A DNA stretch of 64,000 bases from Lentisphaerota bacterium (GCA_015061745.1 SUWB01000002.1:62001-126000), one strand, 5' to 3'; counted from the first letter of the stretch, positions 36,630 to 44,120 are shown. Numbers and translations: made by a program. The notes: generated from the letters alone by a model not told the origin.

Positions 36630-37646
36630 TCAGAACTGTTCGAGGAACCGGACATCGTTTTCATAAAGATAACGCAGATCCGGGATCCGGTAACGGAGCA
36701 TCGCCAGACGTTCGATACCGAGACCGAAAGCGAATCCGCTCCACTTTTCAGGATCATAGCCTGCATTTTTCAGCACAGCGGGATCGACCATACCGGCACC
36801 GGCGATTTCAATGTAGCCTGAATGTTTACAGACATTACATCCCTTGCCGCCGCAGACCACACAGCTGAAGTCATACTCCACACTGGGCTCGGTGAAGGGG
36901 AAAAAGTGGGGACGCAGACGGATATTGACCTTTTCGCCGTACATTTCACGGGCAAAGGTAAGCAGCACACTTTTCAAATCGGCCAGAGAAACATCTTTGT
37001 CGATGTAAAGGCCTTCGATCTGGTGGAAATTCATACCGTGGGTGGCATCGGGAGTATCACGGCGGAACACCCGTCCGGGAGCGACGATACGCACAGGGGG
37101 TTCGTGAGTTTCCATAACCCGGATCTGAACCGGAGAAGTCTGGGAACGCAGGATCCGTCCATCGGGGAAATAAAAGGTGTCCTGTTCATCTCTTGAAGGA
37201 TGATCAGCAGGTGTGTTCAGGGCATCAAAGTTGTGATAGATATCTTCCATTTCCGGTCCGGAAACGGGAACAAATCCCATACGTCCGAAAATTTCCACAC
37301 ATTCGTCTGCGATCTCCATAATAGGATGTTTTCTTCCCACAGGACGACGGCGTCCGGGGAGAGAGGTATCAATGGCATCACTATTGCCGGAAGCTGCGGC
37401 AAATTTGGCATTGCCTTCATCAATAAGCTGCTGGATCTGCTGACGGCCTTTATTGAAAGCAGCTCCTGTTTCGCGTTTTTCTTCGGCAGGAATAGAGCCC
37501 ATTTCCCGGGAAAGAGCGGGAAAGAGTCCGTTACGGCCAAGGAATTCAATACGCACGGCCTCAATATCCGCAGCCGCTGCTGCTGCTGCGACTTTTTCCG
37601 CAGCGGACTTCACTGCGGCGTTGATCTTTTCAATTACCGGATTCAT
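36630..37646 (-). CDS. pheS: Phenylalanyl-tRNA synthetase alpha subunit
   Basis: 338 residues from the ATG at 37646 (MNPVIEKINAAV); an in-frame ATG at 37661 directly abuts a terminator T-run and has no ribosome site, but neither start is well supported. N-terminal coiled coil, then class II motifs: HPIMEIADECVEIFGRMGF, VFRRDTPDATH (motif 2) and AFGLGIERLAML (motif 3). A four-cysteine knuckle CVVCGGKGCNVC before YIEIAGAGMV may bind zinc. Expression is probably controlled by the Phe-rich leader and terminator just upstream. Confidence 0.96.
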   Translation of the reverse strand: MNPVIEKINAAVKSAAEKVAAAAAAADIEAVRIEFLGRNGLFPALSREMGSIPAEEKRETGAAFNKGRQQIQQLIDEGNAKFAAASGNSDAIDTSLPGRRRPVGRKHPIMEIADECVEIFGRMGFVPVSGPEMEDIYHNFDALNTPADHPSRDEQDTFYFPDGRILRSQTSPVQIRVMETHEPPVRIVAPGRVFRRDTPDATHGMNFHQIEGLYIDKDVSLADLKSVLLTFAREMYGEKVNIRLRPHFFPFTEPSVEYDFSCVVCGGKGCNVCKHSGYIEIAGAGMVDPAVLKNAGYDPEKWSGFAFGLGIERLAMLRYRIPDLRYLYENDVRFLEQF

Positions 37647-37662
37647 TACCTTGTTTTCCATT

Positions 37663-37715
37663 AAAAAAAAGACAGCCCGAAAGGAAGTGTCTGAAAACAC
37701 CAACTTCAAGCTGTC
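37663..37715 (-). terminator. Attenuator terminator upstream of pheS
   Basis: Minus strand: GACAGC (37710-37715) pairs with GCTGTC (37671-37676), enclosing a smaller GTGT/ACAC hairpin (37697-37700 with 37687-37690), and is followed by eight T (37663-37670). The T-run ends one base before the first possible pheS ATG, so a strong terminator sits between rplT and pheS inside an otherwise continuous unit. A competing CCAAC/GTTGG pairing (37718-37722 with 37700-37704) would break it. Confidence 0.7.
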
Positions 37716-37729
37716 AGGTTGGGAACTGC

Positions 37730-37822
37730 TCAAAAGAGCCGTTCAAAAACCGGAAAGTCAGAGAAAAAGTTTACTGAAGAAACATCCTCTGCGTCAATCT
37801 TTCCGGAACAAGCCTCGTTCAA
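37730..37822 (-). CDS. Possible Phe-rich leader peptide of pheST
   Basis: A 30-codon frame from TTG at 37822 to TGA at 37730, between rplT and pheS. Five of the last 12 codons are Phe (ending NFFSDFPVFERLF). The stop overlaps a 9-bp hairpin GAACGGCTC/GAGCAGTTC (37736-37744 with 37723-37731, one mismatch), 14 nt before the terminator. Position, Phe content and mutually exclusive hairpins match the pheM attenuator of E. coli. Weak point: the only in-frame start is a TTG with a poor ribosome site, 2 bp after the rplT stop, so it might need translational coupling. Confidence 0.45.
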   Translation of the reverse strand: MNEACSGKIDAEDVSSVNFFSDFPVFERLF

Positions 37823-37824
37823 GC

Positions 37825-38175
37825 TCAGGCCTGAGTGACCTTTTCAACCAACGCCTTGAATTCGGCGGGGTTGGTCACTGCCAGATCGGCCAGGACCTTG
37901 CGGTTCAGGGTGATGTTGGCATTCTTCAGACCAGCCATAAATCGGCTGTAAGAAACATTGAGCATACGGCAGGCTGCGTTGATACGGATGATCCACAGTG
38001 CACGATACTGCCGTTTTTTCTGCTTACGGCCCACATAAGCGTGGCTTTTGGCTTTATTGACGGCATCATAAACGGTACGGATATTGCGGCTTGCGTTACC
38101 GTAAAAACCTTTAGCGCGCTCAAGTACGCGTTTACGGCGTTTGCGGGAAGAAACAGCACAAGTAACTCTTGACAT
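37825..38175 (-). CDS. rplT: Large-subunit ribosomal protein L20
   Basis: 116 residues, normal. Basic N-terminal helix KRRKRVLERAKGFYGNASRN, then KKRQYRALWIIRINAACR and the C-terminal ALVEKVTQA. In other bacteria L20 represses its own operon by binding the mRNA. GGAG lies 9 nt before the ATG. It is 17 bp after rpmI. Confidence 0.98.
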   Translation of the reverse strand: MSRVTCAVSSRKRRKRVLERAKGFYGNASRNIRTVYDAVNKAKSHAYVGRKQKKRQYRALWIIRINAACRMLNVSYSRFMAGLKNANITLNRKVLADLAVTNPAEFKALVEKVTQA

Positions 38176-38192
38176 AATTTATTTCTCCTCTA

Positions 38193-38393
38193 TTACAGAC
38201 CGTAGGGCAAAGCGACTTTGATACGGCGGTTTTCGGAATGTGAAACGGCACCATCCTGACGCAAACGACGACGACGTTTGGCGTTCTTGGAGGCCATAAG
38301 GTGGCGGGCGCCAGCCTTGAAGTGACGGAACTTTCCGGTTCCAGTCTGCTTGAGCCGCTTGGCGGCACATTTTCTGGTTTTGAGTTTCGGCAT
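38193..38393 (-). CDS. rpmI: Large-subunit ribosomal protein L35
   Basis: 66 residues, from the ATG at 38393 (MPKLKTRKCAAKRLKQTGTG), with AAGGTG 8 nt upstream; an in-frame GTG three codons earlier is not needed. Strongly basic with the family pattern GKFRHFKAG and KNAKRRRRLR. The SD sequence lies directly after the 3' arm of a structured element that could occlude it. Confidence 0.98.
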   Translation of the reverse strand: MPKLKTRKCAAKRLKQTGTGKFRHFKAGARHLMASKNAKRRRRLRQDGAVSHSENRRIKVALPYGL

Positions 38394-38407
38394 TGTTTTC
38401 ACCTTTC

Positions 38408-38490
38408 TTTTTGATGATTGTTCACCGGGCCGGTCAATGCGCTTTTACCGGCACCGGTGTATGATAATGACGTTTGCACGTCATCAAAAA
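38408..38490 (-). promoter_or_regulatory. Structured element before rpmI, candidate L20 operator
   Basis: Minus strand, between the infC stop and the rpmI ribosome site. An outer stem of 10 bp, TTTTTGATGA (38481-38490) with TCATCAAAAA (38408-38417), closes a region holding a second stem of 12 bp with one bulged T: CACCGG+GCCGGT (38547-38459 side, plus coordinates 38454-38459 and 38447-38452) with ACCGGC+CCGGTG (38429-38434 and 38423-38428), loop of 12 nt. The 3' arm ends right beside the rpmI AAGGTG. In E. coli, L20 represses translation from an RNA structure in this same intergenic region. Confidence 0.55.
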
Positions 38491-38492
38491 AC

Positions 38493-39086
38493 TTATTCTT
38501 CGCTTTCTTCAACGACGTCGCTTTCAACGTCATCGTCAGCCATATCCTCTGCTGTCGGAGCTTTTTTGACAGTTCCGGACTTAGGAGTGAATCCCACAGT
38601 GATATTCCGGCCCATCATCTTGGGCTTGCCATCAGGATCGGCAACCGGAATCAGCTCCTCAGTCACTCTGTTCATCAGTTCAAAAGCCATATCCTGATGA
38701 GCCATCTCACGACCGCGGAGAGCCAGCGTAACTTTCACCCGGAACCCTTTTTCAAAGAAATCCATCACGTGTTTGACCTTGGTCTCATAGTCGTGCTGGT
38801 CAATATTGATATGAAACTTCACCTCTTTGACTTTTTGGGCGGCGGCGACTTTACGCTGAGCCTTCTGATTCTTCTTTTGCTCATAACAAAGTTTGCCGAA
38901 ATTCATAATGCGCACGACGGGAGGATTTGCCCGTTCTGCGACCATCACCAGATCCTGTCCAGCCTCAGCAGCCAGTTCTTTTGCCTTGGAATAAGAGACA
39001 ACACCGAGCTGCTCACCATTAAGTCCGATCAACAGGACATTGGTAAGCTGAACACTCCGATCATTACCTTTCAACAACTTAGCTAT
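38493..39086 (-). CDS. infC: Translation initiation factor IF-3, probable AUA start
   Basis: 197 residues if started at ATA 39086: AGGAGG (39095-39100) lies 8 nt upstream, ideal spacing, giving MAKLLKGNDRSVQ. The alternative TTG at 39077 would be 17 nt from the SD; no ATG or GTG is in frame nearby. Family motifs: LIGLNGEQLGVVS, VVRIMNFGKLCYEQKK and the C-terminal KEVKFHINIDQHDYETKVKH, GREMAHQD. An acidic tail (DDDVESDVVEESEE) follows. Rare start codons on infC allow IF-3 to repress its own translation. Own promoter inside the end of thrS. Confidence 0.94.
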   Translation of the reverse strand: MAKLLKGNDRSVQLTNVLLIGLNGEQLGVVSYSKAKELAAEAGQDLVMVAERANPPVVRIMNFGKLCYEQKKNQKAQRKVAAAQKVKEVKFHINIDQHDYETKVKHVMDFFEKGFRVKVTLALRGREMAHQDMAFELMNRVTEELIPVADPDGKPKMMGRNITVGFTPKSGTVKKAPTAEDMADDDVESDVVEESEE

Positions 39087-39121
39087 AGCAGCACCCTCCT
39101 TTCAGGGATAATTTTCTTTCA

Positions 39122-39138
39122 CCCCCGACCGCCGGGGG
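39122..39138 (-). promoter_or_regulatory. GC-rich hairpin in the infC leader
   Basis: 6-bp stem CCCCCG/CGGGGG (39122-39127 with 39133-39138) and a 5-nt loop, about 22 nt upstream of the infC SD. No T-run follows, so it is a leader structure and not a terminator. Confidence 0.5.
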
Positions 39139-39147
39139 CAAAACAGA

Positions 39148-39166
39148 AAGCAAATTCAATTTGCTT
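39148..39166. promoter_or_regulatory. Palindrome at the infC transcription start
   Basis: Perfect inverted repeat AAGCAAATT C AATTTGCTT (9-bp arms), directly downstream of the infC -10 box and spanning the predicted start near 39160. It fits an operator better than an RNA hairpin because the centre is only one base. Confidence 0.45.
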
Positions 39167-39195
39167 AATATAGCATTAATTAACTTTATTTTCAA
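39167..39195 (-). promoter_or_regulatory. infC promoter
   Basis: Minus strand: TTGAAA (39190-39195), a 17-bp spacer and TATATT (39167-39172). The -35 box lies within the last codons of thrS, so infC and downstream genes can be transcribed apart from thrS. Confidence 0.75.
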
Positions 39196-40891
39196 GCTCA
39201 AATTTCATCTTTTCGATAATTTCTGCAATTTTCATTGCGCCGAGCTCGCCTTCACGCCGTGAACGGACTGCCAAAGTACCTTCTCCGGCCTCTTTGTCCC
39301 CCAACACAAAGATGTAGGGCAGACGGGCGGAACGGGCTTCACGGATCTTAGCTCCCAGACCGGCAGCCTGCAAATCGACCTCCACCCGGAATCCGGCCTT
39401 GCGCATCTCATCACGGATCGCCAGAGCCTGATCGGCCAACTTATCGGAAACAGGCAGAATACGGGCCTGTTCAGGAGCCAGCCACAAGGGGAATGCACCT
39501 GCATAGTGTTCAACCAGAATACCAAAGAAACGTTCCAGTGAACCCAGCAGAGCACGGTGAACCATATAAGGACGATGCTTCTGACCGTCAGCACCGATAT
39601 AGGTCATATCAAACCGCTCAGGCAGATTGAAGTCAAACTGGATCGTAGTGGTCTGCCATTCACGACCGATAGCATCTTTGATCTTGAGGTCGATCTTGGG
39701 ACCATAGAAAGCACCGCCTCCTTCATCCACTTCACATTCAAGACCGGCCTTGGCAACAGCCTTTTCAAGAGAATCGATCGCCTTGGCCCAGCGTTCAGGT
39801 TCACCCACAGCTTTGGCGGGACGGGTCGCCAGATAAGGCTTGATATCCGTAAAGCCGAACATACGATTGATGTAAAGACTGAAACGGAGCACTTCTGCGA
39901 TTTCCTCCTCGATACTTTCGGGAGTACAAATGATATGAGCATCATCCTGGGTAAACCCGCGGACACGCATCAAACCGTGAAGTGAACCGGATTTTTCATA
40001 GCGGTACACAGTTCCCAATTCGGCCCAGCGCAAAGGAAGTTCACGATAAGAACGCAGTCTGGAGCGGTAAACTTCGATATGGAAAGGACAGTTCATCGGC
40101 TTGGCATAATAATCCTTTTCGTCGATCTGCATCGGGGAGTACATACCGTCGTGATAAAAATCAAGGTGACCACTGGTCTCCCAGAGAACGCTCTGTCCGA
40201 TATGAGGCGTATAAAGAAGCTGATAGCCGTTCTTATAGTGTTCCTCTTTCCAGGCAGTTTCGACCAGATGACGGATAAGAGCACCTTTAGGATGCCAAAG
40301 CACAAGACCGGGACCGATCTGTTCTGAGAATCCGAAAAGCTCAAGCTCGGTTCCCAATTTACGGTGGTCACGCTTGGCAGCTTCTTCGATACGGGTCAGA
40401 TATTCTTTAAGTTCTTCGGCAGTCGCAAAAGCAGTACCGTAAATACGCTGGAGCATCTTATTGCTTTCATCGCCTCTGAAATAGCTTCCGGCAACAGAAA
40501 GCAGTTTGACAGCACCGATCTCAGCGGAACTTTCAACGTGAGGACCGCGGCAGAGGTCAATAAAATCGCCGCTGCGGTAAAAACTGATAGGTTCGCCTTC
40601 GGGGATATCAGCGAGGCGTTCCAATTTAAAAGGCTGATCGGCAAGAAGTTTCTGAGCTTCTTCCCGGGTCGTTTCAAAACGTTCAAATTTAACCTTGCCC
40701 CCCAGCATCTTTTTCATTGCTTTTTCGATCTGGGCAAGATCTTCGACAGTGAGGCGGTGCTCCATATCGAAGTCATAGTAGAAACCGTTTTCAGTAGCAG
40801 GACCGATATCAAATTTGGTTTCAGGATAAAGTTTTTTAACAGCGGCAGCCATCAGATGCGCCGCACTGTGACGGATCGTTTCAAGTTCCAT
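39176..40891 (-). CDS. thrS: Threonyl-tRNA synthetase lacking the TGS domain
   Basis: 571 residues from the ATG at 40891 (MELETIRHSAAHL). The usual N-terminal TGS domain of about 60 residues (E. coli 642) is absent; the protein starts right at the editing domain. Editing site: HSAAH, then LCRGPH. Class II core: WAELGTVYRYEKSGSLHGLMRVRGFTQDDAH region with motif 2, zinc ligands in AKPMNCPFH, motif 3 before the anticodon-binding domain (LPYIFVLGDKEAGEGTLAVR). No good SD; an in-frame TTG lies two codons earlier. It precedes infC as in enterobacteria. Confidence 0.95.
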   Translation of the reverse strand: MELETIRHSAAHLMAAAVKKLYPETKFDIGPATENGFYYDFDMEHRLTVEDLAQIEKAMKKMLGGKVKFERFETTREEAQKLLADQPFKLERLADIPEGEPISFYRSGDFIDLCRGPHVESSAEIGAVKLLSVAGSYFRGDESNKMLQRIYGTAFATAEELKEYLTRIEEAAKRDHRKLGTELELFGFSEQIGPGLVLWHPKGALIRHLVETAWKEEHYKNGYQLLYTPHIGQSVLWETSGHLDFYHDGMYSPMQIDEKDYYAKPMNCPFHIEVYRSRLRSYRELPLRWAELGTVYRYEKSGSLHGLMRVRGFTQDDAHIICTPESIEEEIAEVLRFSLYINRMFGFTDIKPYLATRPAKAVGEPERWAKAIDSLEKAVAKAGLECEVDEGGGAFYGPKIDLKIKDAIGREWQTTTIQFDFNLPERFDMTYIGADGQKHRPYMVHRALLGSLERFFGILVEHYAGAFPLWLAPEQARILPVSDKLADQALAIRDEMRKAGFRVEVDLQAAGLGAKIREARSARLPYIFVLGDKEAGEGTLAVRSRREGELGAMKIAEIIEKMKFELENKVN

Positions 40892-40913
40892 AATCAATAA
40901 CGTCTTTCAGAAA

Positions 40914-40947
40914 ATTATACTAAAAATCAACAATTGCAAGATTGCAA
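40914..40947 (-). promoter_or_regulatory. Probable thrS promoter with tandem repeat
   Basis: A perfect TATAAT on the minus strand (40914-40919) about 23 bp before the ATG. The best -35-like TTGCAA is only 14 bp away (40934-40939) and belongs to a perfect tandem 8-bp repeat, CTTGCAAT twice (40933-40948). The short spacing may mean activator-dependent transcription. Confidence 0.4.
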
Positions 40948-40964
40948 GATACACAAACTCAACT

Positions 40965-41033
40965 CTCTTTCCGCAAATCACAGAAAGAGCACCTTTCAGC
41001 ATCCAGTACCACCCGCGTCGGTGAAAACGCGGG
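40965..41033 (-). other. Two hairpins between rnhB and thrS
   Basis: Hairpins CCCGCG/CGCGGG (41012-41033) and CTCTTTC/GAAAGAG (40965-40989). Neither has a T-run, so factor-independent termination of the rpsP-rnhB unit is not convincing. Confidence 0.4.
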
Positions 41034-41060
41034 CAGCTCCTCTCAGAAAATCATTACGAT

Positions 41061-41723
41061 TCATTGAAACAACTCCAATTGTTCCGGCGGCGGATCTATC
41101 AAATCACGCACCGGGCCGAATGACCTGCGGTGAACGGGAGTCACTCCCAAACGCCGCAACGACTCCAAATGAACAGCGGTTCCGTACCCCTTATGGGCGG
41201 CAAAACCGTAACCGGGATAAATCTCATCCAGTTCTTCCATCACTTCATCCCGGTAAACTTTGGCCACAATACTGGCAGCTGCGATAGAGGCACTTTTAGC
41301 ATCACCCTTTATCACATTTTCCGCCGGACAGGGAAACCCTGCCACCGGCAGACCGTCCACCAGCACAAAATCGACTTTTTCCAACTTTGCAACTGCACGG
41401 TGCATAGCCAGATGAGTTGCTTTAAGGATATTCAGAGAATCAATTTCCTGAACATCCGCAACGCCGATCCCCACCTCTGCGATCTGCATAATTTCATCAC
41501 GCAAGACCCGGCGGCGGGCATCAGAAAGCTGCTTGGAATCAAAAACTCCGGGCAGCTCCCCTTCCCGGGGCAGAATAACTGCGGCAGCGACCACAGGACC
41601 GGCCAAAGGTCCGCGGCCTGCCTCATCGACCCCGGCGATAAAAGCAAACCCCTCCTGAAGGAGCTTACGTTCCCTGAGGAGGAGTTCATCGTCATAAGTC
41701 AATACAGACTTGACTTTTGCCAC
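41061..41723 (-). CDS. rnhB: Ribonuclease HII
   Basis: Removes ribonucleotides from DNA and RNA from RNA-DNA hybrids. 220 residues from a GTG at 41723 with AAGGG 10 nt upstream. Catalytic Asp-Glu-Asp-Asp set: AGVDEAGRGPLAGPV, then VLVDGLPV and the C-terminal HKGYGTAVHLE region. It is the last gene of the conserved rpsP-trmD-rplS-rnhB unit, 18 bp after rplS. Confidence 0.96.
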   Translation of the reverse strand: MAKVKSVLTYDDELLLRERKLLQEGFAFIAGVDEAGRGPLAGPVVAAAVILPREGELPGVFDSKQLSDARRRVLRDEIMQIAEVGIGVADVQEIDSLNILKATHLAMHRAVAKLEKVDFVLVDGLPVAGFPCPAENVIKGDAKSASIAAASIVAKVYRDEVMEELDEIYPGYGFAAHKGYGTAVHLESLRRLGVTPVHRRSFGPVRDLIDPPPEQLELFQ

Positions 41724-41741
41724 TTGGCAGATACCCTTGAC

Positions 41742-42089
41742 TTAGCGGGTACGGAGCTCCTTGACGCGGGCAGCTTTACCCACTTTGTCGCGGAGGTAGT
41801 ACAGTTTAGCCCGACGGACGAGACCACGGCGGATAACCTCGATCTTGTCGATACGGGGGGAGTTAATGGGGAACACACGCTCCACGCCCTGACCGGCCTG
41901 AACCCGGCGGACAGTAAAAGTTTCCTCGATACCGGAACCGCGGCGGGCGATCACAGTACCCTGGAACTGCTGGATACGTTCAGTAGTTCCTTCAACGATC
42001 TTAACGTGAATCCGAATGGTGTCGCCGACGTTAAATTCAAACTGTTCAGCTCTCACCTGTTCCTTGCGAATTTTGTCCAGAACATTCAT
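41742..42089 (-). CDS. rplS: Large-subunit ribosomal protein L19
   Basis: 115 residues, normal. Motifs: [50 protein letters not shown] and the terminal [25 protein letters not shown] lies 7 nt before the ATG, which overlaps the trmD stop (ATGA). Confidence 0.98.
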   Translation of the reverse strand: MNVLDKIRKEQVRAEQFEFNVGDTIRIHVKIVEGTTERIQQFQGTVIARRGSGIEETFTVRRVQAGQGVERVFPINSPRIDKIEVIRRGLVRRAKLYYLRDKVGKAARVKELRTR

Positions 42090-42781
42090 TTCAAACCCTC
42101 ATTGATTAAAAATTTTTCCCATAAATCCGGTCGCCGTTCTCTGGTCAGACGCTCGCTCATACGCCGTCTGAAATCGGCAATCCGCCCGTGATCTCCGCTT
42201 AAGAGCACCTCAGGCACCCTCCTTCCCCGAAAAACCGGAGGTCTTGTATATTGCGGAAATTCAAGCAATCCATCACCGAAAGAATCCTGCTCAGCAGACT
42301 CGCCGTCACCGAGAGCACCAGGCAGAAGCCTGATAACTGTATCAGCGATAACCATAGCAGCCAGGTTGCCGTTTGACAGAACATAATCCCCGATGGAAAT
42401 CTCTCTGTCGACAACTTCTTCGATCACCCGTTCATCAACGCCTTCATAATGTCCGGCAATAATAACCAGGTGGTCACTCTGAGCCAATTCCTGCGCCAGC
42501 GTATGACTGAGGACCTCGCCGCGGGGGCTGGTCAAAACCACCACAGCACCGGGAGTCCTGACAGACTCCACAGCTTCGGTCAGCACCTCGGGATTCATAA
42601 GCATCCCGGGACCGCCGCCGTAAGGCCGCTCATCCACGGTACCGCGTTCATCCTTGGCAAAGCTGCGGACATTCACCGCATTAAACTCCACCAATCCTGA
42701 ACGCAATGCCCGCCCGTCCACGCTGCTTCCCAGCGGACCGGGAAAGACATCGGGAAAGAGTGTCAGTACATCAATTTTCAC
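42086..42781 (-). CDS. trmD: tRNA (guanine-37-N1)-methyltransferase
   Basis: Methylates G37 of tRNAs to prevent frameshifting. 231 residues from a GTG at 42781 with AAGGA 9 nt upstream. SPOUT-class knot motifs: [24 protein letters not shown] and [17 protein letters not shown]. It follows the KH gene by 27 bp; rimM, usually between them, is absent. Confidence 0.97.
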   Translation of the reverse strand: MKIDVLTLFPDVFPGPLGSSVDGRALRSGLVEFNAVNVRSFAKDERGTVDERPYGGGPGMLMNPEVLTEAVESVRTPGAVVVLTSPRGEVLSHTLAQELAQSDHLVIIAGHYEGVDERVIEEVVDREISIGDYVLSNGNLAAMVIADTVIRLLPGALGDGESAEQDSFGDGLLEFPQYTRPPVFRGRRVPEVLLSGDHGRIADFRRRMSERLTRERRPDLWEKFLINEGLK

Positions 42782-42808
42782 TTTCCCGCATCCTTCTTAC
42801 GCAGCATT

Positions 42809-43132
42809 TCAATCGAGAACGTCGACTGAAACGCGCTTATGCTGGCGTCCGGCGGCACCACTCACCAGAGCACGGATAGCTGTAATAGTCTTGCCGCGCT
42901 TACCGATGATCTTGCCCCGGTCATCCTTGTGACAACGGATCCGCAGAGCACAATGTTCTCCATCCTGCTCAGGGATAATTTCCATTTCTTCGGGATGATC
43001 TACCAGCGATTTCACAACGAATTCGACAAATCCCTGCAAATCACCGGCTTCGACATTGGCAGGAATTTCAGCCCGGGAGGCTGAAGCTGCCTTGTTTTCA
43101 CCGAACAGGAATCCAAACAACCTCTTGAACAT
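42809..43132 (-). CDS. khpA: KH-domain RNA-binding protein, KhpA-like
   Basis: 107 residues from the ATG at 43132 (AAGG 11 nt upstream). The KH core ends the protein, with the GxxG loop in GKIIGKRGKTITAIR. The first 30 residues (MFKRLFGFLFGENKAA...) are an extension absent from the usual 75-80 residue KhpA; FKRLFGFLFG could be an amphipathic helix. KhpA binds RNA in a complex with KhpB in Firmicutes. The place between rpsP and trmD is the conserved one. Confidence 0.9.
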   Translation of the reverse strand: MFKRLFGFLFGENKAASASRAEIPANVEAGDLQGFVEFVVKSLVDHPEEMEIIPEQDGEHCALRIRCHKDDRGKIIGKRGKTITAIRALVSGAAGRQHKRVSVDVLD

Positions 43133-43149
43133 AGTCAAAAAACCTTAAA

Positions 43150-43524
43150 TTAGGCCTGAGCCTCTTCAGCCTGACCTTCAGCTTCTGCAGCAGCAGCGGC
43201 AGCAGCTTCTGCTTTGGCCTTGGCTTCTGCCTCAGCTTTAGCCTTGGCTTTCTTGGACATAGCAGGTTTACGGACCCGTTCAGCAAGGACTTTGCCGGTA
43301 CGGGCACGGTCAATAATATCAGCAACAGTTTCGGAAACCTGAGCACCGACGCCGATCCAATATTCTGCGCGTACCAGATTGATCTTTTCTTCCTTGCGAA
43401 TGGGATCATAGTAACCGAGTTCTTCAATTGCTCTGCCGTCCCGGCTGGAACGCTGATCCATCACCACAACGCGGAAACAGGCCGCATTACGGGAGCCGGT
43501 ACGTTTCATTCTGATTCTGACCAT
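43150..43524 (-). CDS. rpsP: Small-subunit ribosomal protein S16 with an Ala/Lys/Glu tail
   Basis: 124 residues from the ATG at 43524 (MVRIRMKRTGSRNAACFRVV), fixed by GAGG 8 nt upstream. S16 is normally 80-90 residues; here residues from about 85 on form a low-complexity tail made almost only of Ala, Lys and Glu, probably a charged helix. The rest matches S16 (RDGRAIEELGYYDP, AEYWIGVGAQVSETV). First gene of the rpsP-khpA-trmD-rplS-rnhB unit. Confidence 0.96.
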   Translation of the reverse strand: MVRIRMKRTGSRNAACFRVVVMDQRSSRDGRAIEELGYYDPIRKEEKINLVRAEYWIGVGAQVSETVADIIDRARTGKVLAERVRKPAMSKKAKAKAEAEAKAKAEAAAAAAAEAEGQAEEAQA

Positions 43525-43763
43525 AAAATTTACCTCTTGAATTTTGTTTTTCACCGGTGCAGGAACCTTTCTTCGGTTCATACAGAGTTCCGTACACCAT
43601 ATTTTTTTTACAATATACGACCGGGTCACTCAAAAAAATGCGGAACAGCCACGTTTTTATACCGCAAATTCCCGACTGACCGGAACTTTTTTTCACTCTT
43701 AGGCTCCGAGGATTTGAGCCATAAATGCAAAAAAGCCCCATCAATACATATCGTAATTTCTAT

Positions 43764-43792
43764 AATATATCACACTTACACGAAATATGCAA
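43764..43792 (-). promoter_or_regulatory. rpsP operon promoter
   Basis: Minus strand: TTGCAT (43787-43792), a 17-bp spacer and TATATT (43764-43769). The start near 43757 gives a leader of about 230 nt. A second TATATT at 43612-43617 lacks a good -35 box. Confidence 0.6.
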
Positions 43793-44080
43793 GTAAACTG
43801 CAACACTTTTTGCATTTTTTAACAGAAAATTTATGCAAGCCTTCCATTTCCTTTCTTTTCAAAGACATTTCCGAACGCGGCATTGTCAAAAGCACCTGCG
43901 GGCAGAGAATCGTCGTCCCCGAATTTCAGGTTCACATCTGTACATCTTTGATATCGCCATTGCTTCCGTTCCGTATTTCTGATATCGCCGCCTCGTTCCG
44001 GCGACACAAAAAAATGCAATCCTTTTTGGGGTATGACAGTTTTTTATGGGGCACTCAGTTTGGGTGGAGGGCGATTGCTT

Positions 44081-44120
44081 TTGTACGGATTTATACGGAT
44101 TTTTACGGATGTGTACGGAT
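44081..44120. repeat. Four tandem 10-bp repeats TTNTACGGAT
   Basis: Units at 44081, 44091, 44101 and 44111, each ending in TACGGAT; only the first three bases vary (TTG, TTA, TTT, GTG). The period equals about one helical turn, as in iterons or stacked regulator sites. Confidence 0.75.

Noticed and set aside
40990-41060. GGGTGGTAC upstream of thrS, like a T-box core
   Set aside because: A T-box needs a long specifier stem and a T-run terminator after it; the needed space lies inside rnhB, no T-run follows, and a TATAAT sits downstream of the motif.
43700-43722. tRNA-like T-arm (GGCTCAAATCC) in the rpsP leader
   Set aside because: No acceptor, D or anticodon arms can be built upstream; the hairpin is isolated.
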